Of a stretch of DNA of 64,000 bases, positions 11,073-23,900 are shown in pieces. Below the pieces are notes generated by a model. The model searched no databases and had not been told where the DNA came from. It worked only from the letters and a program-made list of their open reading frames with translations. A program made the translations under genes and the position numbers. Positions within the stretch are counted from its first letter, which is position 1; the number at the start of each line of letters is the position of its first letter. Source of the DNA: Saposhnikovia divaricata (Eukaryota > Streptophyta > Magnoliopsida > Apiales > Apiaceae); assembly GCA_036435485.1 (NCBI GenBank), contig CM071600.1, positions 61,687,546-61,751,545 on the forward strand, read 5' to 3'.

Positions 11073-13726
11073 ATGCGGCGTCGCCACCACTATCTCCACC
11101 TCCTCCACCGCACCTACGCTACAAAATACAGCGGCCGAATCATTAAAGAAACCTCAAACGGCCGTCTCTTCGCCGTCGCCGTCGACTCTCCCACCTTCCA
11201 AACCGACTCCCGCGGCTACGCTCTCCCCCGCCGTGACCTAATTTGCAAATCACTACGCATCCTCCACTCACGTCACCCGACCTCCGACCCTTTCCTCGAC
11301 CTCTCCGAGTATTTCAAAACCCTAAACCTAAGCCTAACCACCTCCGAAGCCTCCGAGATTCTCAAATCTCTCTCCTCCGAAACTCTCGCCCTCCAATTCT
11401 TCCAGTTTTGCCCCTTAACCATCCCCAAATTCAAGCATGACGTGTTCACTTATAACCGAATTCTGTTAATTTTGTCGAAATCGAGTTCCGAGGATCGGTT
11501 TGGTACTGTGAGACAGATTGTGGATGAGATGGAGAAGTGCGGTGTGCGCGGTGCGATTTCGACTGTTAATATTTTGATTGGGATGGTTGGAGGGATTGAG
11601 GAGCTGGAGAGGTGTTTGGGATTGGTTAGGAAGTGGGAGTTGAGGATGAATGGGTATACGTATAAGTGTCTTTTGCAGGCGTATTTGAGGTGTAAGGATT
11701 CCGAGAGAGCGCTTCAGGTTTACAGAGAAATGAGAGAGCGTGGTTATGTGTTGGATATTTTTGCTTATAATATGTTGCTTGATTCTCTCGCTAAAGATGG
11801 AAAGGTTCATTCTGTTGTCTGCTATGTGTTTATGAGTGGTTTCGTGTTGTGGTTTTTTAAATTTGATGCTGCATTTGTGTAGGGATGCAATGTGTGATGT
11901 TAGACGTATATTTTTTTCAGTGACTTCATGTATGTAGAGTTTTAGGTGTTGAAAGGATTTAGTTGTTTAATGTTGTTGCAACTTGCAAGGACGAAACTAA
12001 AAGTTTAATTTTCCATTTGTCGAAGTCTTTACTTTTAATTCTGTGAATTGTCAGTAATCACTATGCTAAATGCACGAGTCTTAACGAATTTAGTAGCTAA
12101 GTATCAATAATGTGCTTCATTTTATGTTTCTATCCCTTGGATGTGTATAGTGAATTGATTTGAGAACAGTCAACCTCGATGATCAGACTTGCATATATTT
12201 TCCAGGTTGACTTTATTTATGTAAAGTCCAATCTTATTGTGAAATACTGTTGTTGCAAGAAAAAACTGGCATTTCAGTTGTAGTAGTTTGAGGATGTCTT
12301 AACTTATATTTGAAAGTGTAACTCTTATACACGAGTCTTAATGAATAGAAGCTTAAGTAGCAGTAAGGTAACTAGGTTTAGAGTTGGTAAAATGTGATTC
12401 TTTCTTATTTGACCTGTGTATAAAATGTGACTCTTTTTTGTTTGACCTGTGTATACGTGTGTATTGGATGAATTTGAGAGAACCTCAACTTTTATGATCT
12501 GACATGCAACTTATTGCCAGGTTGACCAAGCTAATAAGGTTTTTCAAGATATGAAGCGGAAGCACTGTGAGCCTGATGAGTATACATACACAATAATGAT
12601 TAGAATGACAGGAAGGTTAGGGAAGCCTGACGAGTCGCTTGCAATTTTTCAGGAGATGCTATCGAAGGGTTGTTCTCCGAATTTAATTGGTTACAACACT
12701 ATGATACAGGTGCTATCCAGGAGCAGGATGGTTGACAAGACGATCTTTCTCTTCTCTAAGATGATGGAAAATGATTGTCGTCCCAATGAATTCACGTACA
12801 GTCTTATTTTGAATCTTTTAGTTTCGGAAGGGCAGCTTGCTAGACTTGATGAGGTAGTAGAATTGTCAAAGAAGTATATGAATAAGTCACAATATGCTTA
12901 TCTTGTGAGAACATTGAGTAAGTTGGGCCATGCGAATGAGGCTCATCGTATGTTCTGCAATATGTGGAACTTTCATGACTATGGGGATAGGGATGCCTAC
13001 TTGGCCATGCTGGAGAGTTTATGCAATGCAGAAAAGATCACGGAGGCTTTAGAGTTGCTAAGTAAGATACCTGAAAAGGGATTAAGTGCAGATACATATA
13101 TACATAATGTAGTGTTATCTGCTCTTGGCAAAACAAAGCAGGTATCCCATCTTCATGATCTATATGAAACAATGAAACGGGATGGTCCTTTTCCAGACAT
13201 ATTTACTTATAACATCTTGATTGCTAGCTTTGGTAGAGCCAGAAAAGTTGACGAGGCAGTTAAAGTTTTTGAAGAACTTGAGAACAGTAATTGTCGGCCT
13301 GATATCATCTCTTACAATTCATTAATCAATTGCCTAGGAAAGAATGGTGATGTTGATGAAGCACACATGAGGTTCAGAGAGATGCAAGAGAAGGGTTTCA
13401 GTCCTGATGTTGTCACGTACAGCACGCTGATAGAGTGTTTTGGAAAGTCGAATAAAGTTGAGATGGCTTGTAGGTTGTTAGATGAGATGCTTGCTGAAGG
13501 TTGTTGCCCCAATATTGTGACATACAATATCTTATTAGATTGTCTTGAAAAGTGTGGTAGGACTGCTGAAGCAGTGGATCTATATGCAAGACTTAAACAG
13601 CAAGGGCTAACTCCAGATTCAATCACATATGCTGTTCTTGAGCGGTTGCAAAGTGCTTCACACAGGACTGTTAGAATTCGGAAACAAAATCCAGTCACAG
13701 GTTGGATAGTAAGTCCTTTGAGGTGA
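11073..13726 (+). CDS. ABO5: P-class pentatricopeptide repeat protein, mitochondrial
   Basis: Two exons, 11073-11804 and 12521-13726, separated by a GT-AG intron. The reading frame is continuous across the join and encodes 645 aa. The first 40 residues are Arg/His/Ser-rich with no acidic cluster, as in a mitochondrial presequence. From about residue 115 the protein is a string of roughly 35-residue PPR repeats with signatures such as TYNILI, TYSTLIECFGK and SYNSLINCLGK. There are no C-terminal E or DYW domains, so it is P class. P-class PPR proteins bind organellar RNA and usually aid splicing or stability. The layout and N-terminus resemble Arabidopsis At1g51965 (ABO5), linked to mitochondrial nad2 intron splicing; that orthology is from memory and tentative. 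The gene starts 121 bp after the tRNA-Phe gene. Confidence 0.92.
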
Positions 13727-13934
13727 TAGTACCACCGGTCTTAGTAGAGACATTATCACCATGTCAAAATTGCCCGGGATTGCACCTCAGTGATAAAGGT
13801 CTACACTTACTCTTCATCGTGTAATCTTGTTGTCTTGGTCTTGAAATATTAGGCTTTCCAGATTTACATATATACAGATATTGCATCTTTCTGTGATATG
13901 CAGAACAGTGATACATCTTTACAAAGCCAGACAA

Positions 13935-14440
13935 TTAGTAGTGAAGCACTTGTCTAGAATATGGCACAACCAATAGCTGATATGCACACACTTACAGGGT
14001 GAACATTGCATGATTTTTGTATAAATTAATATGCCATAGCTGATATGTTTTCATCCTGCTCCTTGCAATTTACCGTAAGAAAATTTTATTTTGTGCTGGT
14101 TAGTTCTTTATATCTTTTATGGGCACATGACAGGTACAACAAATGAAGAAGAGGGTTCTTATATAAATGTGCGTCATCCCCAGTTCAGCTTGGAAATTCT
14201 TCAGATTCTGTTAGATCTAGTGGGAATAGAGATATTGGGCTGCCTGAATCCGAATGAGTTGATTAACTATGTATTTGGATGACAGGGACATTCGATAAAT
14301 TTTTCCTGCACCAATTACTCATATGGAGAATCATGTACATAGTTTAGGACTAATCAAGGATTAAATTGCAATGTAATGGCACTCACAGAGAATCTGCATA
14401 TAATTGTATGCAGATAGTGCACAAAATATAATGTTAAAAT
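13935..14440 (+). pseudogene. Duplicated, decayed RadA last exon and 3' flank
   Basis: This matches the end of RadA intron 14, exon 15 and part of the 3' flank (about 9080-9780). The acceptor and exon copy start at 14134 (GCACATGACAG|GTACAAC) and the copied stop is at 14280-14282. The copy has base changes, an internal deletion and a frame change, so only the last residues remain readable. It has no upstream RadA exons. Because it contains intron sequence, it arose by DNA duplication, not retroposition. Confidence 0.85.
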
Positions 14441-14684
14441 GTAGTGTATTAAACCATGATTTATTATCTCAACCAAACAAGTACTTCTGAGGTATTAGTA
14501 TTACTCATGTTTTTATCATCTAAAATTATATCTCTGCTAAAGCACCGTTTAGATGGTGCCTTACTGCCTTTTCGCTACAATTTTGAATTACCTTTCCAAA
14601 AAAAAAAAAAAAAAAAATTGTTTGCCTCTTTTTGAACAGAAAGTATTGTATATAAGTTGGTTAGAAACCGAAATCTAACACCAA

Positions 14685-14689
14685 GCGGG

Positions 14690-14732
<43 letters not shown>

Positions 14733-14757
14733 ACGTGTTCGATCCACGTTCACCGCA
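14685..14757 (+). tRNA. tRNA-Phe (GAA), copy 2
   Basis: Identical over its 73 nt to the copy at 10879, including anticodon GAA and the compensated first T-stem pair. It shares the preceding CACCAA and is followed by a T-rich terminator. It lies about 400 bp after the decayed RadA exon, in the same order as the original pair. The identity contrasts with the decay of the neighbouring RadA exon copy and implies selection or gene conversion on the tRNA. Confidence 0.97.
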
Positions 14758-15223
14758 TTCTTTTTATTTATTTTTTATTTTTAATTAACTTTCTCCATTT
14801 TCTCTTTTTCGTACGTTTCGCGAGTAATTAGACAGAAGGCAATGGATCTTCAAGGTTCAAGCTGCCTTGTAATCATGTATTGCCTACTGCTGCTTTGTTT
14901 ACCTTCCAGTTGAGTGTGTGTTTTAGAAGCCTTTAATTGCTGGAAGCTGAGGAATGAAATACTTTTGGAAGCTTAAAAAAGATGAAATCCTCTAATGGGG
15001 TATCACAAAAGGTGAATGGCGAATTTAAGTGGAATTTTAGAAGATTTAAAAAAAAAAGGGTGGAATTTTAGAATATTTTTTTATTAATAATTTGTTGTAT
15101 AAATATAATTAGACATATTTTAGAATTTAGATGATCAGAAATGTAGAAATAATATCGATATAATGGTTGAAGAACCAAATTTTTAACTTTTATATATTAA
15201 AAATTTATAAATACTAGATTATA
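14758..15223. other. AT-rich intergenic, no gene
   Basis: AT-rich sequence with no recognised ORF. No copy of the PPR gene follows the second tRNA, although a complete tandem duplication would predict one. Confidence 0.5.
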
Positions 15224-15260
15224 GCTCGTGCTTTGCACACGGATACTTAAAAAAATAATT
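15224..15260 (-). mobile_element. Helitron 3' terminus, minus strand (candidate)
   Basis: On the minus strand the segment has a short hairpin (GTGCAAAGCAC) about 10 nt before CTAG, and the next base is T. This is the Helitron 3'-end layout (hairpin, CTRR, insertion into AT). Its partner 5' end was not found; the body would extend rightwards and is cut by the LTR beginning at 15,582. Confidence 0.4.
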
Positions 15261-15581
15261 TTATAAAAATTATAAATATAAATGAATTATTGGTTAATTA
15301 AAAAAAATTTAAAATTAGATATTTCTACTTATAATTGTGAAAGAAATAATATCAATGAAATAAAAGATTATCTTTTATTATTATAACAAATACATTTAAA
15401 GATTATTTCAATTAAAATATTTTATTGTATGATGATATGCATTGAAGAACTTACCTCAATTGAAAATTTAATTCAAATTTTTATTAATGAGTTTACCATA
15501 AACATTTTAATTGACATTAATGATATTTAAATTGATATGTAAATTTTCTATAATTAAGAATGGGTTAAACAAATACACGGA

Positions 15582-16868
15582 TGTTAGGTCCAAAATAGTT
15601 TATAGAAGGGGGTTGAATACAAACTATACCGTTTTATCGAAATTTGTCCGTTAAATATAAATTCAATTTAGACAAATTTGAGCGGAATAAAACGAAGCCA
15701 ATATTCAAGTTAAATATAAAATTATATTAAACTTAGAAGGGTATGTCTAAATACATGGGTACAGATTACATGGGTACAGATTACAAGGCTTGATGACCAA
15801 ATTAATTATTACCAATTCTACAGAAAATTCGACATGAACTTTTTCTATATTTGTAATAAAAATATCGAATGCTAAAAGTTATTCGAGAGATAAGTTCTAG
15901 AGATATTTGATCCGCTAGATAGTTCCAATAGTACAAGTAATCAAATTCTAGTGGCTAAGATATTACCACGAATACTAGAGATGAATTTACAAGTAATTAA
16001 AACTTCGTTGAAGATCAAGAGGGGATAAGAAAATATAACTTTGGTACTCTCTTTTTTCTCTTCTGTATTCGCTCTTGGTCTCTGTCTCTCTCTGTGTTAT
16101 TGGTTTTGGAGAGTAGTGAAGATTTGTGTCTCGTGTATTAAGTCTGGCCGCCTTCAGTTTCCTTTTAATAGCCACTGAAACAAAAGCTACTGCCTCTTCT
16201 CTTGATGACTGCCTTATCAAGGCTAGTAAGTCATGACTTTGCAATAGAAATAAGGTTGGCATGACTTACAACTTATAACAGCTTGTCATGATTGAAGAAG
16301 ATACACTGTCATGACTAGTCTAATCATTAAACTGTCATGACTTAACAATTTAAACTATTATGACTTAACATTTTAACCTGTCATGACTTAGCAGTTTAAA
16401 CTGTTATTACTAGTTTAGCATAATGATTAATACATTAATTCTAATTTAATTCATATGATAATTAATTTAATAAATAAAATAATTCTGATTGAATTAATTT
16501 ATTAATTAAATCAATTAAATGAAATTATAAATTAAAAAAGAATTAACATAAAATCATTTGACAACCAAAATCATTTCCTGTAAACCACTATAATTAATGA
16601 AAAACTTCCACTGAATTTTCTGTTGCCGCTTGATGTACTGTCTGGTTCATGAACGACAAACTCCAATCCTTGTTCTTCATTTTGAGTTTACGTTGTGGTT
16701 CTGTCATTCTTTTCTTCACTTAATATTCAGACCTTTATACTCTGTATTTTGCCACTGTAGGAATCTCTTGTCACTATAAATTGATTCCACTGTCTTGAAT
16801 ACTCCATTGACGCTTGATCAACTGAATGAACTTCTTCAAGTGTAGTATACCTCAAAACGGTAGATTGA
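15582..16868 (-). mobile_element. Inverted LTR-like remnant, split by Athila A
   Basis: Begins TGTTAGGTCC after a sharp break in composition. On the minus strand it has a promoter-like GGCTATTAAAAGG (about 16,163) followed by an AC/AG-rich leader, so it looks like an LTR in reverse. From 16,290 to 16,410 it holds several degenerate copies of a unit around CTGTCATGACTTA. Athila A inserted at its inner end and the sequence resumes at 28,036, possibly ending near 28,088. No internal coding region or clean TSD was found, so it may be a solo LTR or a fragment. Confidence 0.45.
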
Positions 16869-18286
16869 TGTTCGCATTTATTCACGCAAGAGAACGTGGT
16901 CAACAAGTAATATATGGTAAATAGGATTCGTTCCCACAGAGACTCAAATTGTTCGTTATATTCACTTATGCACCAGCTTATGATTTACACTCACTGCCAA
17001 GACAATCACAATTTTGGTTTTGATTAACTAAAGATTGAATACCAACTATGACAATTACGAGAAAATAACTTAACGTTTAATTTATAATAAACAAACATGG
17101 GATTTCAATTTCATTAACCACTTCATCTAGAATCTTATGCCCCTTTAACCTAGCATGTGACAGAGTTGATTACTGATTAGATGCACTAAACTGATACACA
17201 CCAACTTTCGTTGTGCGTATACCATCCTACTGATCATCCACAATTGATAGAAGTCAAGTAGTCACCAAATATGCGTAGTTCCTATATGTCTATAACAATT
17301 GAACACATACCGGTTAAAAATCAAGCATCCATAAAACCACATAGTCAGTGCAAGACGGTTAGAATTACACCACAAATTAATACATGTTCTTCGCATGCAA
17401 AAACCTATGCTAGCATGAATTGTTCTAAACCATAGATCCACTTTCACATTCACCAGGATTAAACAAACAATTACAGGTGTTCGCGACTCACCTATAACGA
17501 ATAAGCGTAATCATACTAGGAAATCAATACAATCAATCACACACCAAGGCATAAAAAACACTTAATTACTAGAATCCATAGAAAAATCCATTAAAATCCC
17601 ATCATAACGAATTAGCCCATAATCGACCTAATCGCCATCATGGGTTCAAGTGTAAACATGATTGAAAAAGAGATACGATAAACCAAACAAGAGTAGTAAA
17701 AGAGTATACGAAAACAACCGAGCATTCAACGCAATAAGAGATTACAAATATGAAAGGAAAACTAGGAAATCCCCAAAAAGCTTGATGCTCTCCCAATGGT
17801 TCTTCTCTCTCTCTCTAAAAGTCCACGCTAAGAATAATACAATACTTGTGATAATTAGGGCTTTCCCCCAACAGTACATACTAAACTGGGCTTCCAAGAC
17901 ACAAGGCTGCACATCTCGTCCGAACCGGCCCTTCCGAACAAGCCCAACAACAGAAAATAAATATTTCTCAGTCCACCAGGGCGCGGGCGCGCTCTATACA
18001 GGCGCGGGCGCGCCTGGCCCCCCTGTCCAGAATTTCAATTTCGCTTCGTTCCTCTGTTGGCTGCTGCACAGTGCTCCGATATGCTCCCTGGCCGACATGC
18101 TATCTCAGCCCTCGACACTTCCAGCTCTAATCCATCCGGAACACGCAATTCCACCACCTTATTCCTCAAACGATACTCTGCACACTAAAAACAAGAAAAC
18201 ACATCAAAAGACACTAAACACTCGGGTACAAGCGGTCAATTTAAGCCAAAATGGAACGTATTTAGTGGACATAAAGTCCACTAACA
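16869..18286 (-). repeat. Athila A 3' LTR
   Basis: TGTTCGCA...CTAACA on the plus strand. It holds a pair of CG-rich motifs (17,979-17,993 and 18,000-18,014, core GCGCGGGCGCGC). The apparent plus-strand ORF at 17,662-18,306 crosses this LTR and is not a gene. Confidence 0.95.
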
Positions 18287-19726
18287 CACCCCCAAACTTA
18301 AACTGATGCTTGTCCCCAAGCATAAACAGACACTAAACAATCCAATGAAGTGCAATGCATGAATGCAACTAACATGAAAAATGCAAGTGATCCCCTTCAA
18401 ACCAACCAAAACCAACAAGCAAGCAAATATTCAAAGAAATGCAACTAAATCCAAATAGAGCTCGCCTAAATCCCCGTATACTAACAGTACATGGACAGAA
18501 ACGTGCACGCGTGCTGTGCTCATCAGAGATACCCCCAAATCAAACCAAAACCATACCTATTCTTAGCCAAACTACCACCAGGTTTAAAAACAGAATGAAC
18601 GTTAGACACAAGATCCCTCCAGATACACCGCCATAGTCCACTTGAGTTGACAAGAAATCATGCTTAATTACTAACACATATGACACATAACACTATATAT
18701 ACAACGCATGCTTATTTAACCGTGCAATGGATGAGACCCCTAAAGGCTTATACAATAATACCCATGTAACTAGCTTTATGTCAGTGGATCCCAGACTATA
18801 AAAGCCTTAGGTCACTAGGCACAAAGTCCCCTCGTACTTAATTGCTCGAGTATTAAAGAGCTCACCCTGGTTAATATTGCAATTACACACTTTACATGAC
18901 TTGTTTTTTTCTTTTTCATTTTTTTTAGAGACAATCTGGAGTGAGAATTCTCATCTTCAACCCTAGACCACTCATATAAATATGAGCCGGCTACTAGCCA
19001 TTTGACACCTATTTATTAATGCTATTCACAATTATCATGAATTTCTTTGTTTCCCCCAAACTTATACTTAAGTGTTCCTTCGCTTTCAAGAATCTATCAA
19101 ACATTCTAGGTTTAAACTAGGTGTTAAATTTTAGCAACCAAACAGACATGGCCGGTCCAATTCAAAATCACTCAATGAGACTGTGATTGTGTAAAAATTT
19201 TTGTTTCTGAACAAGAAAATCAGTTTCATAAGAACTATAAGCAGCCCTCTACTCATCATTAGTGCACTCAATCAGACACCTACCTACCAGTCAGAATTAG
19301 TTCGCTCTAAGGGATCATGGAAAATGCATGAATGCATGAATTATGCTATGCAATCTCGAATGCCACTACATGACTCACAATTAAACAATATGCATGATAC
19401 ATGATGAACAATTTAAACAATATGCATGATAATACTACACTACATGTCCTATATGCATCTAACTACTAATCACAATCTTCATTTCCCACCCCCAAACTTA
19501 AAATCTTCAATGTCCCCATTGAAGGCAAGAAACAAAGAAAGTGCACAGAGATACCTCAATCATCAGCAGGATCACCCTCCTCGGGTGAGTCCGGTGGTGG
19601 ATAAACAACTCCATCTCCATACTGAGGCCAAACAACCTCAACCCCTGTAGCTAAAAATGCCGTGCCCAAAGCCTGTGCCAGTCATCAGCAAAACGGCTCT
19701 GCCTCTCATCAACAGCATCTATCCGC
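18287..19726 (-). other. Athila A polypurine tract and 3' noncoding region
   Basis: On the minus strand the LTR is preceded by the PPT AAGTTTGGGGGTG (18,287-18,299) and, just upstream, a 6-bp-stem hairpin with loop GGGA (18,307-18,322). About 1.4 kb separates this from the env-position ORF. Two stretches, about 18,690-18,870 and 18,940-19,010, are closely matched in element B. The second contains the palindrome TGAGAATTCTCA. No ORF here looks genuine. Confidence 0.8.
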
Positions 19727-20690
19727 CTAGAAGGATAGATGCTGTTGATGAGACTCGGTCAAACCAGTACTCTCGCTCACCACACCCCTCCGTGCTCTCG
19801 AAGGACCAGCTCTAGCCTCCTGCTGCGGACGTGGTGGCACATCACCACCCAGAATGTAACCCAAACCTCGCGGATGTGGCTCACCACCATCCCACTCAAC
19901 CAACCTAGCAATAGCCGCCTTATATATGCAGCTAGCTGGCAACTGTAACTGCTCCTCTGCTGGCCAGCGAATACCCACATCTAAACACAATCGAACAACC
20001 ACTGAGCCATAAGGAATTGCTGCAGTGGAACCCCCTTGCATGAACCTGATCATGTTCCGATGAATAACACTACCCACATCGATGTACCTTTCATTCACAA
20101 TAGCCCACAAAAGAATAGCTCTCTCCACAGTCACCTCATGAGAATGCGAGGATGGTAATATGTTTGCACAAATAAACAAATTCTAGGCCTTAGCATACCT
20201 GTTCAAAGCAGAAGCCGGAAAAGTAATCGGCTCAGTCGACCCTGCCCTGCGCTTCCATTCAGTGCTCGGAACTGTCATCTGCCTCAGAATGGCCTCAAGA
20301 TCTACATCCCCACGGCCCTTCACCCCATAATCCTCTTCACCAAGTGTAGGTGCTGGAACAGCCAAAACCCTAGTGATGGCAGCAGGAGTATAATCGACCA
20401 CATGGCCACGAACTGTAGAATACCCATTCTTCAGTTTCTTCGCATTAGCATAAAACTCTCTAACGATACTCAAAGGTACCACACACCGTATCCCATCCCC
20501 GCCTCATAATCATGCCCACCAGATCTCCATCCAAGATGCCCGGAGTAACACCCCTCTCTTTGACCACTGGCTTGGTCAACAATCGCGTAAATTCTTCTTG
20601 AGCCTCCGGTGAATTGAAACTAGGAGTATTCCCCCCACTAGATGAAGAATCACTAGAGGCCACAGATCTTCTTGTTCTCTTAGAAGCCAT
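19727..20690 (-). pseudogene. Env-position ORF of Athila A (plant transposon protein domain), broken
   Basis: Homologous along its length to the intact ORF at 59,945-61,063 in element B: a Lys/Arg/Ser-rich start (MASKRTRR), the DGDLV block, LSIVREFYANAK, and the PHPRGLGY motif near the end. The start is the ATG at 20,690. The frame shifts near 20,470-20,485, and a TAG at 20,183-20,185 replaces an aromatic codon that is Trp in B. The family is the putative plant transposon protein domain often found after pol in Athila elements; its function is unknown. No convincing transmembrane segment is seen, so env is a positional label only. Confidence 0.8.
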
Positions 20691-20921
20691 GGAATTGATG
20701 GGTAGAAGTTTTGTGTGTTTAGGTTGGATTGTGTTTTGAGAGATTTGGATGAAAGTAGTGGCTAGGGTTTGTAATTGTAGAAGTGGTGGAGTGGGTTTGT
20801 GTTTATATAGGTTAAAAACCCCTCAAAAACTGATTTCCCCTCTTTAATTTTATGTTTTTGTTTTTCTTTTTCGTTTTTTTTAACAGCAGACTGCAGCGCG
20901 CCCGCGCTTCCTCTCAGCAAT

Positions 20922-23900
20922 TCACGCGCGCCCAAACTTTCTGCCCAGATTTTTTTTTTCATTCTTGTACAACAAAAACGTAAGTTGCCTCCCACGAAGC
21001 GCTTCTTTTACGTCAGTAGCTTGACGTGACTTCCATGATTCACTCAGTAGTTGCAAGAATCGCGGTTCAGCTCCACGATTCGATACCTCACCAAAGTACG
21101 GTTTCAATCTCTGACCATTGACTTTGAAGGACTGATCAGGTGATTTCTCAAAAATTTCAACCGCGCCATGCGGAAACACGGTTTTGACAACAAAAGGCCC
21201 TGACCATCTCGACTTAAGCTTTCCTGGAAACAGACGAAGGCGAGAATTAAATAACAACACGGTTTGGCCAGGAACAAATACCTTGTTGACTAGACGACGA
21301 TCATGCCATCGCTTCACTTTTTCTTTGTAGAGTTTATTGTTCTCATAGGCTTGCAAGCGAAACTCGTCCATCTCATTGAGTTGCACCATTCTCTTCTCAC
21401 CAGCGGCTTTAAGATCAAAATTTAGCTTTTTCAAAGCCCAATTAGCCTTGTGCTCCAATTCTGCCGGCAAATGACAAGCTTTCCCATAGACAAGCTGATA
21501 TGGCGACATACCCAAAGGTGTTTTATATGTCGTTCGATAAGCCCAGGCGGCTTCATCGAGTTTCAGAGACCAATCGTTTCTTGAAGGACTCACCACCTTT
21601 TCCAGAATACGCTTGATTTCACGATTAGACACTTCAGCTTGGCCATTGGTCTGAGGATGGTATGCTGTAGCTACCCGATGATTGATATTATATCTGGCCA
21701 TAAGATTAGTGAACTTGCGATTGCAAAAATGAGTGCCTTCATCACTGATAATGACTCGAGGAGTGCCAAATCTGGTGAAGATGTTCTTCTGAAGGAAATT
21801 TAAGCATAACTTTGGCATCATTGGTCGGGAGTGCTTTGACCTCAGCCCATTTAGAGACGTAATCAATGGCTAACAAGATATATTGATTGTTGCATGAGGA
21901 GATAAACGGTCACATGAAGTCGATTCCCCAAACATCGAAAATTTCCACTTCCAACATTACATTAAGGGGCATCTCATCCCTCCTCGATATGTTACCAACA
22001 CGCTGACAACGGTCACACCTTAAGACATACTGATGAGCATCCTTAAAAAGAGAAGGCCAATAGAAACCCGCTTGAAGAATTTGAGTTGCAGTCTTTTCAC
22101 CTCCATAGTGGCCTCCATATGTCGTGGCATGATAATCCCTCAGAATAGTCTCTGTTTCACTGTACGGCACACATCTTCTAATAACCTGATCAGCTCCCTA
22201 TTTAAACAGATATGGTTCGTCCCAACGATACCATTTGACTTCATGCAAGAACTTCTTCCTTTGTGCATAAGAAAGCTCGGGTGGAATCACTTGACTAACC
22301 AGAAAGTTCACAATGTCTGCATACCATGGCTCTTCTTCTTGCACCCTAAACAATTGCTCATCCGGGAAGAATTCATTAATGATGGTTCCGTCTCGAGAGG
22401 ATTTACCAGTGTCCTCCAGTCGAGAAAGATGGTCATCTACTTGATTCTCTGTCCCTTTTCTATCCTTAATCTCAACATCAAATTCTTGTAACAGAAGTAC
22501 CCAATGAATCAACCGAGGTTTGGAGTCCTTTTTAGAGAGCAGATATCTAATAGCCGTGTGATCCGTGTACACCATTACCTTTGTACCGAGCAAGTAAGAA
22601 CGAAATTTTTCAAAACCATAGACTATGACCAACAGCTCCTTCTCAGTAGTAGTGTAGTTCAACTGAGCCTCATTAAGGGTCTTGCTTGCATAATAAATCA
22701 CATGAAACACTTTCTCTTTCTTTTGACCAAGAACAGCCCCCACTGCATAATCGCTAGCGTCACACATCATAGCGAAAGGTTCACTCCAATCAGGAGCAAT
22801 GATCACTGGTGTTGAAACCAATTTCTTTTTCAGAGTCTCGAAAGCGGTCAAACATTCTTCGTCAAATTTAAAAGGAACGTCCTTTTCCAAGAGCTTACAC
22901 AACGGTTTGGAGATTTTTGAGAAGTCTTTGATGAAACGCCTGTAGAAACCTGCATGACCAAGGAAACTACGAATCCCTCTCACTGAATTAGGTGGTGGAA
23001 GATTTTCAATTGTTTCTATTTTTGCTCTGTCCACCTCTAGACCTCTCCGTGACACCTTGTGTCCAAGGATAGTTCCCTCCTGCACCATGAAATGGCATTT
23101 CTCCCAGTTAAGCACTAGATTAGTCTCCACACATCTTTTCAGAACCGCACCCAGATTTTGCAAACATTCGTCGAAAGAACGACCAATTACAGAAAAGTCA
23201 TCCATGAAAACTTCTACGGTCTTACCAATCATGTCTGAAAAGATAGCCGTCATACACCTTTGAAAAGTGCCAGGTGCACCACACAAACAAAAAGAGACCT
23301 ACCGAAAAGCAAATGTACCAAATGGACATGTGAATGTCGTCTTCTCCTGATCCTCAGGAGCAATACAGATTTGATTATACCCAGAATATCCATCCAGAAG
23401 GCAATAGTACTCATGACCTGCAAGTCTGTCTAGCATCTGATCAATAAAGGGCAAAGGAAAATGATCCTTTCTGGTGGCCTTGTTCAATTTCCGGTAGTCC
23501 ATACAGATTATCCAACCAGTGACTGTGCGAGTGGAGATAAGTTCATTCTTCTCATTGGTGATTACCGTCATGCCCCCTTTCTTTGGCACACATTGAACTG
23601 GGCTTACCCATGAACTATCAGAAATGGGATAGATAATCCCTGCATCCAACCACTTGATAATTTCTTTCTTCACAACTTCTTTCATGATTGGATTTAGACG
23701 TCTCTGATGTTCCACTGTTGGTTTACTCCCTTCTTCTAGTGGAATTTTATGTTGACAGTAAGCCGGACTAATCCCCTTAATGTCTGCAATAGTCCATCCA
23801 ATGGCTGATTTGAATTCTCTAAGAACTCTCAAGAGCTTGTCTTCCTCAGAATCTGATAGGTTAGCAGCAATAATCACAGGTAAAGTAAATGACTCACCAA

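Noticed and set aside
10843..11241. 132-codon plus-strand ORF
   Set aside because: It reads through the tRNA-Phe gene and then out of frame over the PPR first exon. It is incidental.
14134..14282. The RadA exon 15 copy as an alternative last exon
   Set aside because: It is decayed, lies beyond the tRNA and PPR genes, and would need splicing across another gene.
17662..18306. 214-codon ORF with low-complexity sequence
   Set aside because: It lies across the Athila A LTR and PPT, has no recognisable domain and is repeated with changes in the other LTR.
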